A stretch of 5,277 nt of DNA from Pseudomonadota bacterium (GCA_027623845.1 JAQBUJ010000275.1:1-5277); one strand, 5' to 3'. Numbered from the stretch's first letter, positions 1 to 5,277 are shown. The notes: generated by a model from the sequence alone, not told the origin. Numbers and translations are program-made.

Positions 1-253
1 CATGTATCGGCCTTCGCCTTCTTCGGCGGCATACCGGTGTCGATCCTGTACGACAACACCCGGCTGGCGGTGGCGAAGATCCTTGGCGATGGCACCCGCA
101 AACGCAGCACCCTGTTCGCGGCCCAGCAATCGCATTATGTGTTCGAGGATCGCTATGGCCGTCCCGGCAAGGGTAATGACAAAGGCAAGGTCGAGGGGAT
201 GGTGGGCTTCGAATGCGCCGATCCCAAAGGTGAACCAGTTGGCCGCGCCGTTC
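1..253 (+). mobile_element. IS21-family insertion sequence remnant
   Basis: This is the DNA carrying the IstA fragment. Transposase similarity stops at or just before the livF stop codon (254-256), so the element's right portion (rest of istA, istB, right terminal repeat) has been lost at this junction. No terminal inverted repeat or target duplication can be recognised near 210-260. The left boundary lies outside the window. The element points toward the liv operon, tail to tail with livF. Confidence 0.6.
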
Positions 254-279
254 CTATAGCGCTAGATATTTCGATTTGA
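1..279 (+). pseudogene. istA: IS21-family transposase IstA, internal fragment (truncated at both ends)
   Basis: The plus-strand frame is open from base 1 and enters the window mid-gene. Its first 70 or so residues match the C-terminal half of an IstA DDE integrase core. It reads FAFFGGIP, then ILYDN with the second catalytic Asp at codon 52-54, then QSHYVFEDRYGRPGKGNDKGKVEG with the catalytic Glu at codon 193-195 (split here only by recognition). IstA catalyses cutting and joining of IS21 ends with its ATPase helper IstB. After VEGMVGF (about base 210) the usual YARRNF continuation is lost; this frame runs on as unrelated residues to a stop at 277-279, inside the antisense of livF. The roughly 200 residues that normally follow the catalytic Glu are missing and no istB is seen, so the gene is broken at its 3' end. 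The part left of the window cannot be judged. The family call is confident; the exact end of homology is not. Confidence 0.85.
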
Positions 280-949
280 CGGATTCGCGTTCCAATTGAA
301 ATTGAGCGATCGGCGCGCGATACATCATGCGACCCTTGACCATGACATAGACGATGTCGCCCACCGCCTCGGCCAGTTTGAGGTTTTGCTCGACGAGAAG
401 CACGGTCACGCCTTCATCGCGCAATCGGCGGATAACGCCGGCGAGTTCGCGGACCACCAATGGGGCCAGTCCCTGGCTAGGTTCATCGAACAGCATGACC
501 GTTGGATCGGTTATCAGCGCGCGGGCCACGGCTAGCATTTGTTGTTCGCCGCCGGACAACTGCGAGCCTTTATGGGCTCTACGGTCGGCAAGGGACGGAA
601 ACAGCTCAAGCAATCGCTCCATCGGCCAGACTTTCGCTGGTCGGCGCTCGGCGACCCGCAGATTGTCGATTACCGTCAGGTCCGGGAAGATCATCCGTCC
701 TTCCGGCACATAGGCGACGCCGGCGCGAGCCACGCGATACGGCGCCCAGCCGGCCATGTTGGTGTCGCCGAGCCAAACCTCGCCAGAGCGCGGCGGGACC
801 AACCCCATGATTGAACGAACCGTCGTTGTCTTGCCAACGCCGTTGCGCCCCAGAACAGCAGCGATTTGGCCCTTTTCTATCTCCAGGTCTACACCCTGCA
901 GGATGTGGCCGGTGCCGTAATACGTGTTGAGGCCGGTGACCCGAAGCAT
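254..949 (-). CDS. livF: Liv-type ABC transporter ATP-binding protein LivF
   Basis: This is one of two cytoplasmic ATPases powering the importer, and at 231 residues it has the usual LivF length. Visible motifs are Walker A GRNGVGKTT (residues 34-42), the LivF-type Q-loop region YVPEGR (80-85), signature LSGGEQQ (131-137), Walker B VMLFDEPS (151-158) and VEQN at the switch position (186-189). The Glu at the Q-loop and Gln/Asn in place of the switch His are normal for LivF and mark it as the F rather than the G subunit. The ATG overlaps the livG stop by one base (TGATG). A GGAGG ribosome site lies 9 nt upstream inside the livG end, so translation is probably coupled. It is the last gene of the operon and its C-terminus (KYLAL) looks intact. 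No convincing intrinsic terminator follows; IS21 sequence begins at once. Confidence 0.95.
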   Translation of the reverse strand: MLRVTGLNTYYGTGHILQGVDLEIEKGQIAAVLGRNGVGKTTTVRSIMGLVPPRSGEVWLGDTNMAGWAPYRVARAGVAYVPEGRMIFPDLTVIDNLRVAERRPAKVWPMERLLELFPSLADRRAHKGSQLSGGEQQMLAVARALITDPTVMLFDEPSQGLAPLVVRELAGVIRRLRDEGVTVLLVEQNLKLAEAVGDIVYVMVKGRMMYRAPIAQFQLERESVKSKYLAL

Positions 950-1707
950 CAGTCGAAGCCTCCGAGATAAGCGTTTTGGACTTCGGCGTTTTGGCGCACC
1001 TCCTCGGGTTCTCCATCAGCGATCACTCGGCCGCGATGCAGGACGGTAATGCGATCGGCGAGCTTGAAGACCACCTCCATGTCATGCTCGACCAGCATGA
1101 CGGTCAGATCCTCGCCGTTCAACATTTCGCGAAGGATATGCACCGCGCGCTCGGTTTCCTCGATCGACAGGCCTTGGGTTGGTTCGTCTAACAACAACAG
1201 CCGCGCGTTCTGCGCCAACGCCATGGCGACTTCCAGCAACCGTTGGTCACCGTGGGAAAGCTCGTTGGCCTTCATCGATGCAAAGGGCGCCAGGCGAAGC
1301 CGTTCCATGGCCCGGTCGGCGGCTTCACCGGCGCGCTCCAGAATATCCGCGCCGCCGACAATTCGCCAACGCCCGGGACTGCTGGCCAGGGCCGCGAGTC
1401 GTACATTTTCCCGCGCCGTCAGGTCAGGCATCAGATGCGTCAACTGGAAGGTTCGAGAGATACCGTGTCGGGCGATCCGATGCGCGGCCAGTCCAGTGAT
1501 GTCCTTGCCGTCGAACAACACCGATCCTGCGGTGGGTCGCAGCATGCCGTTGATCAGGTTGAAAAACGTCGACTTGCCGGCGCCGTTTGGGCCGATCACG
1601 GCGCGAATTTCACCCGGTTCGACAGTGAGATCTACCGCGTCGACGGCGACGAGAGCGCCAAAATTACGAGTCAGCCCTCGGCATTCAAGAAGCGGCATGA
1701 GGCGCAT
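949..1707 (-). CDS. livG: Liv-type ABC transporter ATP-binding protein LivG
   Basis: This is the second ATPase subunit (252 residues, usual length), expected to pair with LivF under the LivHM permease. Motifs in order: Walker A GPNGAGKST (39-47), Q-loop ISRTFQ with Gln88, signature LSHGDQR (150-156), Walker B LLLLDEPT (170-177) and switch His208 in VEHDM. LSHGDQR with DEPTQGLSIEET fits the LivG branch of the HAAT family. The chosen ATG overlaps the end of livM by 23 nt. A second in-frame ATG three codons later (1696-1698) is equally possible, since neither has a clear Shine-Dalgarno sequence; translation probably depends on reinitiation after livM. The motif content is complete, so the protein should be active. 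Confidence 0.95.
   Translation of the reverse strand: MRLMPLLECRGLTRNFGALVAVDAVDLTVEPGEIRAVIGPNGAGKSTFFNLINGMLRPTAGSVLFDGKDITGLAAHRIARHGISRTFQLTHLMPDLTARENVRLAALASSPGRWRIVGGADILERAGEAADRAMERLRLAPFASMKANELSHGDQRLLEVAMALAQNARLLLLDEPTQGLSIEETERAVHILREMLNGEDLTVMLVEHDMEVVFKLADRITVLHRGRVIADGEPEEVRQNAEVQNAYLGGFD
959..963 (-). promoter_or_regulatory. Ribosome binding site of livF
   Basis: GGAGG on the minus strand lies within the last codons of livG, 9 nt before the livF ATG. It fixes the ATG at 947-949 as the livF start. Confidence 0.75.
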
Positions 1708-2680
1708 CCGTTTGGGATTTCGAGACCACGGCGATGCGTCGCTTGTCTCGCCAACTCAGGAACAGTCCCCAAAGACCCTGTGGGGCGAACAGAATGACGG
1801 CAATGAAGATCGAGCCGAAGATCAATGGCCACAGTTCCCTAACCATCGGCAAGGCGGATAGTTCATGCTCAAGAAACAGAAACACTGCGCCACCTAAGAT
1901 TGGTCCGACAAGCGTGCCGCGACCGCCGATAATCACCATGATCAGGACCATCCCCGACAACCGCCAGAAGAACAGTTCCGGGCTGGCGAACCCGGCGAGT
2001 GGCGCATAGAGCGCGCCAGCGAGACCGCCAAACGCATAAGCCAGCACGACGGTCGCCATCCGATAGGCGCGGGTATTGTATCCAAGCGTGCGGGTCTTGA
2101 CCTCGTTCTCGCGAATACCAGCTAAAACCTGCCCGAATGGCGAGGCGACCAGAGAGCGACAAAACAGGAAAGCAAGAATGAGGATGATCAAAACCAGGTA
2201 AAAATAGCCAATCTTGCTCTGAAAAAAGTCGATGCCGAACGGCCCGGCCCGCCGGGCGATCCCGGCGATGCCGTCGGACCCGCCGGAGAAATCCTTGAAC
2301 TGGTAAACTGAGGCATAAAACAGCTGTGCGAAAGCCAAGGTTAACATGGCGAAGGAAATGCCGGTCGAGCGCGTGCAAACCCAGGCTATGGGCATGGCGA
2401 CGACGCCAGTGATGATCGCCGCCATCGGAATGACGATCAGCATGGGGATATCGAAGCTTAAAAGCAGCAGCGCCGAGGCATAAGCGCCAAGCCCGTAGGC
2501 GGCGGCATGGCCGAAGGATTCCAACCGGGTGTAGCCGATCATCAAATCCAAGCTCATGGCAAACAGCCCGAAGATCAGCGCCTCAGTCACGATATTGACC
2601 AGATAGCCCGGCAGCAGATGTGGCATCCCGAAGCCAGCGGCGGCGGCGATAACTAATATGAAAAGTCCGCGTGCCCGCAC
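1685..2680 (-). CDS. livM: Liv-type ABC transporter permease LivM
   Basis: This is an inner-membrane permease subunit (331 residues) that forms the translocation path with LivH. It is mostly hydrophobic, with segments near residues 5-28, 35-50, 60-75, 80-100, 110-126, 157-174, 207-230, 242-268 and 285-307. LivM hallmarks are the N-terminal block LIFGLFAMSLDLMIGY through SFGHAAAYGLGAY (35-67), GISFAMLTLAFAQ (107-119) with SGGSDGI (132-138), the cytoplasmic ENE(x)nLGYN coupling region (191-202) that should contact the ATPases, and IIGGRGTLVGP (250-260). The start is GTG, sharing a G with the livH stop (TAGTG) and preceded by a near-perfect AAGGAGGAG ribosome site. In the GYTxLxSFGHAA block the usual small or hydrophobic residues are Arg52 and Glu54, a modest oddity. 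The soluble C-terminal tail (about 310-331) is poorly conserved in the family. Confidence 0.95.
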   Translation of the reverse strand: MRARGLFILVIAAAAGFGMPHLLPGYLVNIVTEALIFGLFAMSLDLMIGYTRLESFGHAAAYGLGAYASALLLLSFDIPMLIVIPMAAIITGVVAMPIAWVCTRSTGISFAMLTLAFAQLFYASVYQFKDFSGGSDGIAGIARRAGPFGIDFFQSKIGYFYLVLIILILAFLFCRSLVASPFGQVLAGIRENEVKTRTLGYNTRAYRMATVVLAYAFGGLAGALYAPLAGFASPELFFWRLSGMVLIMVIIGGRGTLVGPILGGAVFLFLEHELSALPMVRELWPLIFGSIFIAVILFAPQGLWGLFLSWRDKRRIAVVSKSQTDAPHAAS

Positions 2681-3552
2681 TACTCCTCCTTGCCGAGCAG
2701 GCCACCCGGCCGCACGATCAACACGGTAAGCATCAAAAGATAAAGCAACGACAGCGCTAGGCTTGGAAAATAGTAGGCGCCAAACACCTGGACAAAGCCG
2801 ACCATGATCGAGCCGATAACCGAGCCAAGGAAACTACCCATGCCGCCGATGATCACGATCACGAAGGCGTCGACGACGACATTGTTTCCCATCGCCAGAT
2901 AGGCGCCGAACAGTGGCGTCGCCAGAATTCCGCCGAAAGCCGCCAGCCCACAGCCCAGGGCAAAGACACCGGTGCGCACGATCCGAATATCGGTGCCAAG
3001 CGCATGAACCATCTCCGGGTTCTGCGAGACCGCCCGGATCAACAACCCGGTACGGGTGCGCTCCAGGAACTGCCAGAGCGCGATTGAGGCGGAGACGCCA
3101 AGTCCGATCAGGAACAGTCGGTAGACCGGGAACGGCTGATCTAACAGAAACACAATGCCGGTCAACACCTCGGGCAAGTCGATGCCCTTGGGCTGAGCGC
3201 CCCATATCAGACGCACCGCTTCTGACAAGACGATCGCCAAACCAAAGGTGATCATCAAATACGCGCCGCCATCGCGCCGGGCGTAGAGCCTGCTGAGCAG
3301 GAACATTTCGAACAGCGCTCCAACCCCGGCGACCACTAACGGGGCGGCGATCAAGGCCAACCAGAACTGCCCGGTCAGAACCGCGACGGTGTGACCAACG
3401 TAAGCGCCGAGCATGAAGATCGCGCCATGCGCGAAATTGATGATGCGCATGATGCCAAAGATCAACGTCAGACCACAGGCGAGGAAAAGCAAAACCGATG
3501 CCTGAGACAACGCGTTGAGGCATTGGGTCAAAATGAAACCTAAGAAATCCAT
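2680..3552 (-). CDS. livH: Liv-type ABC transporter permease LivH
   Basis: This is the partner permease to LivM, 290 residues as usual for LivH. Diagnostic features are GLTLIFGIMRIINFAHGAIFMLGAY (about 27-51; given here as the family block), a central hydrophobic core, a cytoplasmic coupling loop RAVSQNPEMVHALGTD (173-188), IIGGMGSFLGSVIGS near residues 235-250, and the typical end VRPGGLLGKEE. There is no long N-terminal domain as in UrtB, which argues against a urea transporter. The ATG at 3550-3552 has only a weak GGGG ribosome site a few bases upstream, and no other in-frame start lies close above it. The gene is 82 nt from the binding-protein gene, across a strong stem-loop, so expression may be lower than that of the binding protein. 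Its last three codons (AAG GAG GAG) form the livM ribosome site. Confidence 0.95.
   Translation of the reverse strand: MDFLGFILTQCLNALSQASVLLFLACGLTLIFGIMRIINFAHGAIFMLGAYVGHTVAVLTGQFWLALIAAPLVVAGVGALFEMFLLSRLYARRDGGAYLMITFGLAIVLSEAVRLIWGAQPKGIDLPEVLTGIVFLLDQPFPVYRLFLIGLGVSASIALWQFLERTRTGLLIRAVSQNPEMVHALGTDIRIVRTGVFALGCGLAAFGGILATPLFGAYLAMGNNVVVDAFVIVIIGGMGSFLGSVIGSIMVGFVQVFGAYYFPSLALSLLYLLMLTVLIVRPGGLLGKEE
2683..2691 (-). promoter_or_regulatory. Ribosome binding site of livM, inside the livH 3' end
   Basis: On the minus strand AAGGAGGAG precedes the TAGTG stop/start overlap. AAGGAGG ends 4 nt before the GTG. The same bases encode the final Lys-Glu-Glu of LivH, so the site is both coding and regulatory. 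It supports the GTG at 2678-2680 as the livM start. Confidence 0.85.
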
Positions 3553-3568
3553 GTGCCCCGACGGCGAC

Positions 3569-3592
3569 GAAAAGAAAGAGGGTTGGCGAACC
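3569..3592 (-). other. Small hairpin followed by pyrimidine tract, possible partial attenuator
   Basis: Just beyond the main stem-loop the transcript reads GGUU-CGCC-AACC (a 4-bp stem, 3581-3592). It runs directly into the U/C-rich tract CUCUUUCUUUUC (3569-3580). Alone this is too weak for a terminator. Behind the 10-bp stem-loop it could add pausing or partial termination before livH. A further 5-bp dyad (CATGG/CCATG, 3617-3633) lies on the other side, next to the stop codon. Confidence 0.3.
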
Positions 3593-3593
3593 A

Positions 3594-3617
3594 GAGGGGA
3601 TGGTTGCCCACCCCCTC
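3594..3617 (-). other. Intercistronic stem-loop with GCAA tetraloop between binding-protein gene and livH
   Basis: On the transcript strand GAGGGGGUGG pairs with CCAUCCCCUC around a GCAA (GNRA-type) tetraloop. The stem is 10 bp, with a single G-U wobble and no bulge. It starts 18 nt after the binding-protein stop codon and ends 41 nt before the livH ATG. There is no run of U directly after the stem, so it is not a standard intrinsic terminator. Hairpins at this place in binding-protein-dependent transporter operons are known to protect the upstream mRNA from 3' exonucleases or to reduce readthrough, giving more binding protein than permease. That role is inferred here. Confidence 0.75.
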
Positions 3618-3634
3618 ATGGCATTCGACCATGG

Positions 3635-4909
3635 TTACGAACTGAAGGTTGTCTTGCCGCAGTCCGGCGTCGCCACTTCCCGTGAATAGATCTTGACGAT
3701 CTCTGGCGCAGCGCCATGGGGACCATCGACAACCTTGACCACGATGCCGGGATTCATTCCCTGATGGTCACATTTACGGATCTTGATGGCGCCCTTGATG
3801 CTGGTGACCTCAAGATCCTCCAGCGCCTCGACCAATGCATCGGGCTCGGCCGAGTTGGCTTTCTTCATCCCGGCGAAAAGCACGGCCAGCGCCTGATAGA
3901 TCTCGCCATCGGTCCAATCCGGCAACTGACCCGGATGAGCCTTGGTGAAGGCCTGTACGAAGGCTTTGTTCTGCGGGGTGTCCTGGGTATAGGCATAACG
4001 CGATCCACCGACCAGTCCGGCCGCCGATTTGCCAAGCGCCTTGATGTTCGACTGCGAGACAATCTCGGTATAGAGCGGCATCTTCGCCGCGAGCCCATAT
4101 TGGGTGGCCTGGGTGTAAAACGCCCGCGCCTCGTCACCTTGCAACGCGACGTAGCAACCCTTGGCGCCAGAACGCATGACCTTGGTGATATAGGTTGCAA
4201 AATCCTTGTTGCCGACCGGTGTCATGATCCGATCAACAAGTTGTTTGCCCAATTTTGATATCTGCTCATCGAACGCCTTTACGCTGGACTGGCCCCAGGC
4301 ATAGTCAGAGCCCACCGCGATGTAATCCTTGGCCGGATCGTCCTTGAGATAGAGCGCCAGCGCCCTGGCTCCCATCGGGGCGGAGACATTCGCGCGGAAG
4401 AAGTTAGGCACCAGAAACTTCGGCGTCGTCAGGCGACCGTCACCATTGCCATGGGAGACAAACAGCGTGTCCCATTCCTTGAGTTTCGGCATGATCGCGC
4501 GCGCCTCTGAGGACACGATTACCCCGGTGATGAGGTGGCAACCGTGTCGTTCGACCAATTCTTGGGTCTTGCGCACAGCGGCGGCGGGATCGCCCTGGGT
4601 GTCCGCCACCACGAATTCGATCTGCCGGCCGAGGATGCCGCCGCTGCCATTGACCATGTTCGCGACGAGCTTGGATGTGCGGATGACATGACTGCCCAAT
4701 TCGGCGTAACCGCCGGTGACAACGGTCGGCAAACCGATCTTGATCGGACCGGTCGCCGCCTCGGCGGTCTTGTGCAGGAAGGCAGGAGCCGCCAGGGCGG
4801 CTGTCGCGGCAACGCCACCGCTTAGCACCTTGCGCCTAGTGACGGTGCGGAAAACTCGCTCGATCTTTTTGCCGCTTTCTAGTGTCGCGGTCGGCTTATC
4901 GTTTTTCAT
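3635..4909 (-). CDS. Periplasmic substrate-binding protein of Liv-type ABC transporter (livK-like), Tat-exported
   Basis: This is a type I periplasmic binding protein (Peripla_BP_6 / LivJ-LivK family) of 424 residues. It captures the ligand and docks on LivHM. The N-terminus is a Tat signal: a 23-residue polar n-region, twin-arginine motif TRRKVLS (24-30), hydrophobic stretch GGVAATAALAAPAF, and a likely cleavage site after AEA (residue 51). The mature part begins IKIGLPTVVTGGYAELG, the usual first ligand-loop strand, followed by NGSGGILGR (87-95), VADTQGDPAAAVRKTQELV (101-119) and SSEARAIMP. The C-terminal region has RKCDHQGMNPGIVVKV. The mature protein has four cysteines (124, 252, 380, 417). 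The ATG at 4907-4909 is supported by GGGAGGA just upstream. It is first in the operon, as expected for the most abundant component. The ligand is not determinable; branched-chain amino acids, amides and aromatic acids all occur in the family. Confidence 0.93.
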   Translation of the reverse strand: MKNDKPTATLESGKKIERVFRTVTRRKVLSGGVAATAALAAPAFLHKTAEAATGPIKIGLPTVVTGGYAELGSHVIRTSKLVANMVNGSGGILGRQIEFVVADTQGDPAAAVRKTQELVERHGCHLITGVIVSSEARAIMPKLKEWDTLFVSHGNGDGRLTTPKFLVPNFFRANVSAPMGARALALYLKDDPAKDYIAVGSDYAWGQSSVKAFDEQISKLGKQLVDRIMTPVGNKDFATYITKVMRSGAKGCYVALQGDEARAFYTQATQYGLAAKMPLYTEIVSQSNIKALGKSAAGLVGGSRYAYTQDTPQNKAFVQAFTKAHPGQLPDWTDGEIYQALAVLFAGMKKANSAEPDALVEALEDLEVTSIKGAIKIRKCDHQGMNPGIVVKVVDGPHGAAPEIVKIYSREVATPDCGKTTFSS

Positions 4910-4912
4910 GTT

Positions 4913-4919
4913 TCCTCCC
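4913..4919 (-). promoter_or_regulatory. Ribosome binding site of the substrate-binding protein gene
   Basis: GGGAGGA on the minus strand lies directly upstream of the ATG at 4907-4909. The GGAGG core is only 4 nt from the ATG, a short but workable spacing. It supports the start that includes the long Tat n-region. Confidence 0.8.
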
Positions 4920-5028
4920 AGCTTCCAACGTTTTTAGATCGGGCCTTGCCGCCATATCCGACGCTGTTCGCGACTCCCCGGGCCCTGCCTCGATCATCCG
5001 TGTCATGGTTGATCAAGACACCAGAAAA

Positions 5029-5043
5029 GCCTGCCAAACAGGC
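5029..5043 (-). other. Leader hairpin with short T-rich tail
   Basis: On the minus strand GCCTG-TTTGG-CAGGC forms a perfect 5-bp stem with a 5-nt loop, followed at once by TTTTCT. It lies about 120 nt upstream of the binding-protein ATG, inside the probable mRNA leader. It resembles a weak intrinsic terminator or attenuator. The stem is short and the T tract is broken by a C, so it could also be a protein-binding dyad or chance. Confidence 0.3.
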
Positions 5044-5071
5044 GAGCCCAATTGCGTTCTTTGATCGCCCA

Positions 5072-5101
5072 ATAATCGTTCATTGTTCGACGATACGTAA
5101 A
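5072..5101 (-). promoter_or_regulatory. Weak sigma70-like promoter candidate for the liv operon
   Basis: On the minus strand TTTACG (5096-5101) and GATTAT (5072-5077) are separated by 18 nt, each matching four of six consensus bases. Transcription would start near 5065, giving a leader of about 155 nt. Another minus-strand TATACT lies at 5211-5216 but has no good -35 hexamer. Promoter calls by eye in an AT-rich stretch are unreliable. Confidence 0.2.
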
Positions 5102-5131
5102 ACCAAGTCGACAACCGCCACAGATAATCGT
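5072..5131. repeat. Direct repeat ATAATCGT, two copies 52 bp apart
   Basis: ATAATCGT occurs at 5072-5079 and 5124-5131. An inverted ACGAT copy of its core lies between them at 5090-5094. The 52-bp spacing is close to five helical turns, so the copies would lie on the same face of the DNA. The first copy overlaps the candidate operon -10. They could be paired operator half-sites, but eight bases is short. Confidence 0.3.
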
Positions 5132-5140
5132 CAAGCGGAA

Positions 5141-5157
5141 ATTGCTCTATATTCAAT
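5141..5157. promoter_or_regulatory. Possible regulator-binding dyad (ATTG-N9-CAAT)
   Basis: The inverted repeat ATTG/CAAT surrounds an AT-rich 9-nt core and contains a T-N11-A arrangement of the kind bound by LysR-type regulators. The arms are only 4 bp, so chance occurrence is quite possible. Position over the candidate divergent -35 is the only added support. Confidence 0.2.
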
Positions 5158-5170
5158 GGAACCTTATACT
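5142..5170 (+). promoter_or_regulatory. Candidate divergent promoter (plus strand)
   Basis: TTGCTC (5142-5147) and TATACT (5165-5170) are 17 nt apart, the ideal sigma70 spacing. The -10 matches five of six bases and the -35 three of six. It would transcribe rightwards out of the window, toward a possible divergent gene. The dyad ATTG-N9-CAAT (5141-5157) covers its -35. Confidence 0.25.
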
Positions 5171-5277
5171 CGATCAATTCAAACGCACACTCGGACTGTC
5201 AGAAATTTTAAGTATACCCCGACTCTCCGCGGACCCGAAAAAGGCTGGTATTTTCGCTGAAGAGGGATTCTTATCGG

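Larger units (their letters stand above)
4910..5277. other. Upstream non-coding region of the operon
   Basis: No credible gene is seen in these 368 nt. A plus-strand frame of about 100 codons (4946-5260) has a basic, low-complexity composition with no recognisable domain, overlaps the operon leader and is not believed. The half near the operon is GC-rich like the coding DNA. The stretch from about 5050 to 5220 is clearly AT-richer, as expected for promoters and operators. The right edge is gene-free to the window end and may lead into a divergent gene; an AGAGGG at 5261-5266 could be a ribosome site for a start beyond 5277, but that cannot be tested here. Confidence 0.7.

Noticed and set aside
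200..253. Intrinsic terminator after livF
   Set aside because: No stem with a following T run was found on the minus strand beyond the stop codon.
254..949. LivF lacking the canonical Q-loop Gln and switch His
   Set aside because: YVPEGR and VEQN at these places are normal for LivF proteins, so this is not a sign of an inactive subunit.
1049..1861. Plus-strand open frame of 270 codons opposite livG and the livM end
   Set aside because: It lies antisense to a gene with all ABC ATPase motifs. The translation is Arg/Ser/Pro-rich with no domain, as expected of a shadow frame in GC-rich DNA.
2834..3619. Minus-strand frame of 261 codons overlapping livH
   Set aside because: It is out of frame with livH, which carries the full LivH motif set. 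The alternative translation is rich in Arg and Trp and lacks membrane segments.
3716..4258. Plus-strand open frame of 180 codons opposite the binding-protein gene
   Set aside because: It is a mirror frame of a well-supported coding sequence, with no recognisable domain and no ribosome site I could support.
2680..4909. Urea transporter (urtABC) identity
   Set aside because: LivH is 290 residues without the N-terminal extension of UrtB, and the ATPase signatures fit the LivG/LivF branches.
5009..5016. TTGATCAA palindrome as an FNR/CRP-type site
   Set aside because: The FNR half-sites need a 4-nt spacer. An 8-bp palindrome alone is common by chance.
4975..5045. Sigma54 promoter, using TGGCA at the leader hairpin on the minus strand
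   Set aside because: The -12 element (TTGC at the fixed spacing) is absent.
4946..5260. Plus-strand frame of about 104 codons in the upstream region
   Set aside because: There is no domain and no ribosome site, and it overlaps the operon leader and promoter candidates. It is probably chance.

Overview
The window carries a complete five-gene ABC importer operon of the branched-chain amino acid/hydrophobic amino acid uptake (HAAT, Liv) family. It lies on the minus strand and reads from about 4909 down to 254. A degraded IS21-family transposase fragment sits on the plus strand at the left edge. GC-rich coding sequence, a Tat-exported substrate-binding protein and an IS21 remnant of the type common in Rhizobiales and Rhodospirillales point to an alphaproteobacterium. 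This is inference from protein style; no rRNA or other marker gene is present.

Layout from right to left, in the direction of operon transcription: about 370 nt of non-coding DNA (4910-5277), AT-richer in its distal half, with only weak promoter and operator candidates. Then the periplasmic substrate-binding protein (3635-4909), and an 82-nt gap holding a strong stem-loop with a GCAA tetraloop (3594-3617). Then the permease genes livH (2680-3552) and livM (1685-2680), followed by the ATPase genes livG (949-1707) and livF (254-949). The last four genes are tightly coupled: livH/livM overlap by 1 nt (TAGTG), livM/livG by 23 nt and livG/livF by 1 nt (TGATG). Immediately past the livF stop, the C-terminal part of the catalytic domain of an IstA transposase converges on the operon (1 to about 253).

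Function: the binding protein should capture a small carboxylated ligand in the periplasm and deliver it to the LivH-LivM channel, driven by the LivG-LivF ATPase pair. Gene content fits a Liv-type importer. It argues against a urea (Urt) system because LivH lacks the long N-terminal extension typical of UrtB. The actual ligand (branched-chain or other amino acid, amide, aromatic acid) cannot be read from this sequence, and no catabolic or regulatory gene lies in the window to help.

I see no clearly undescribed system. The points most worth a second look are the intercistronic hairpin between the binding-protein gene and livH, the livH C-terminal codons that double as the livM ribosome binding site, the IS21 scar at the operon's 3' end, and the repeat-bearing upstream region.
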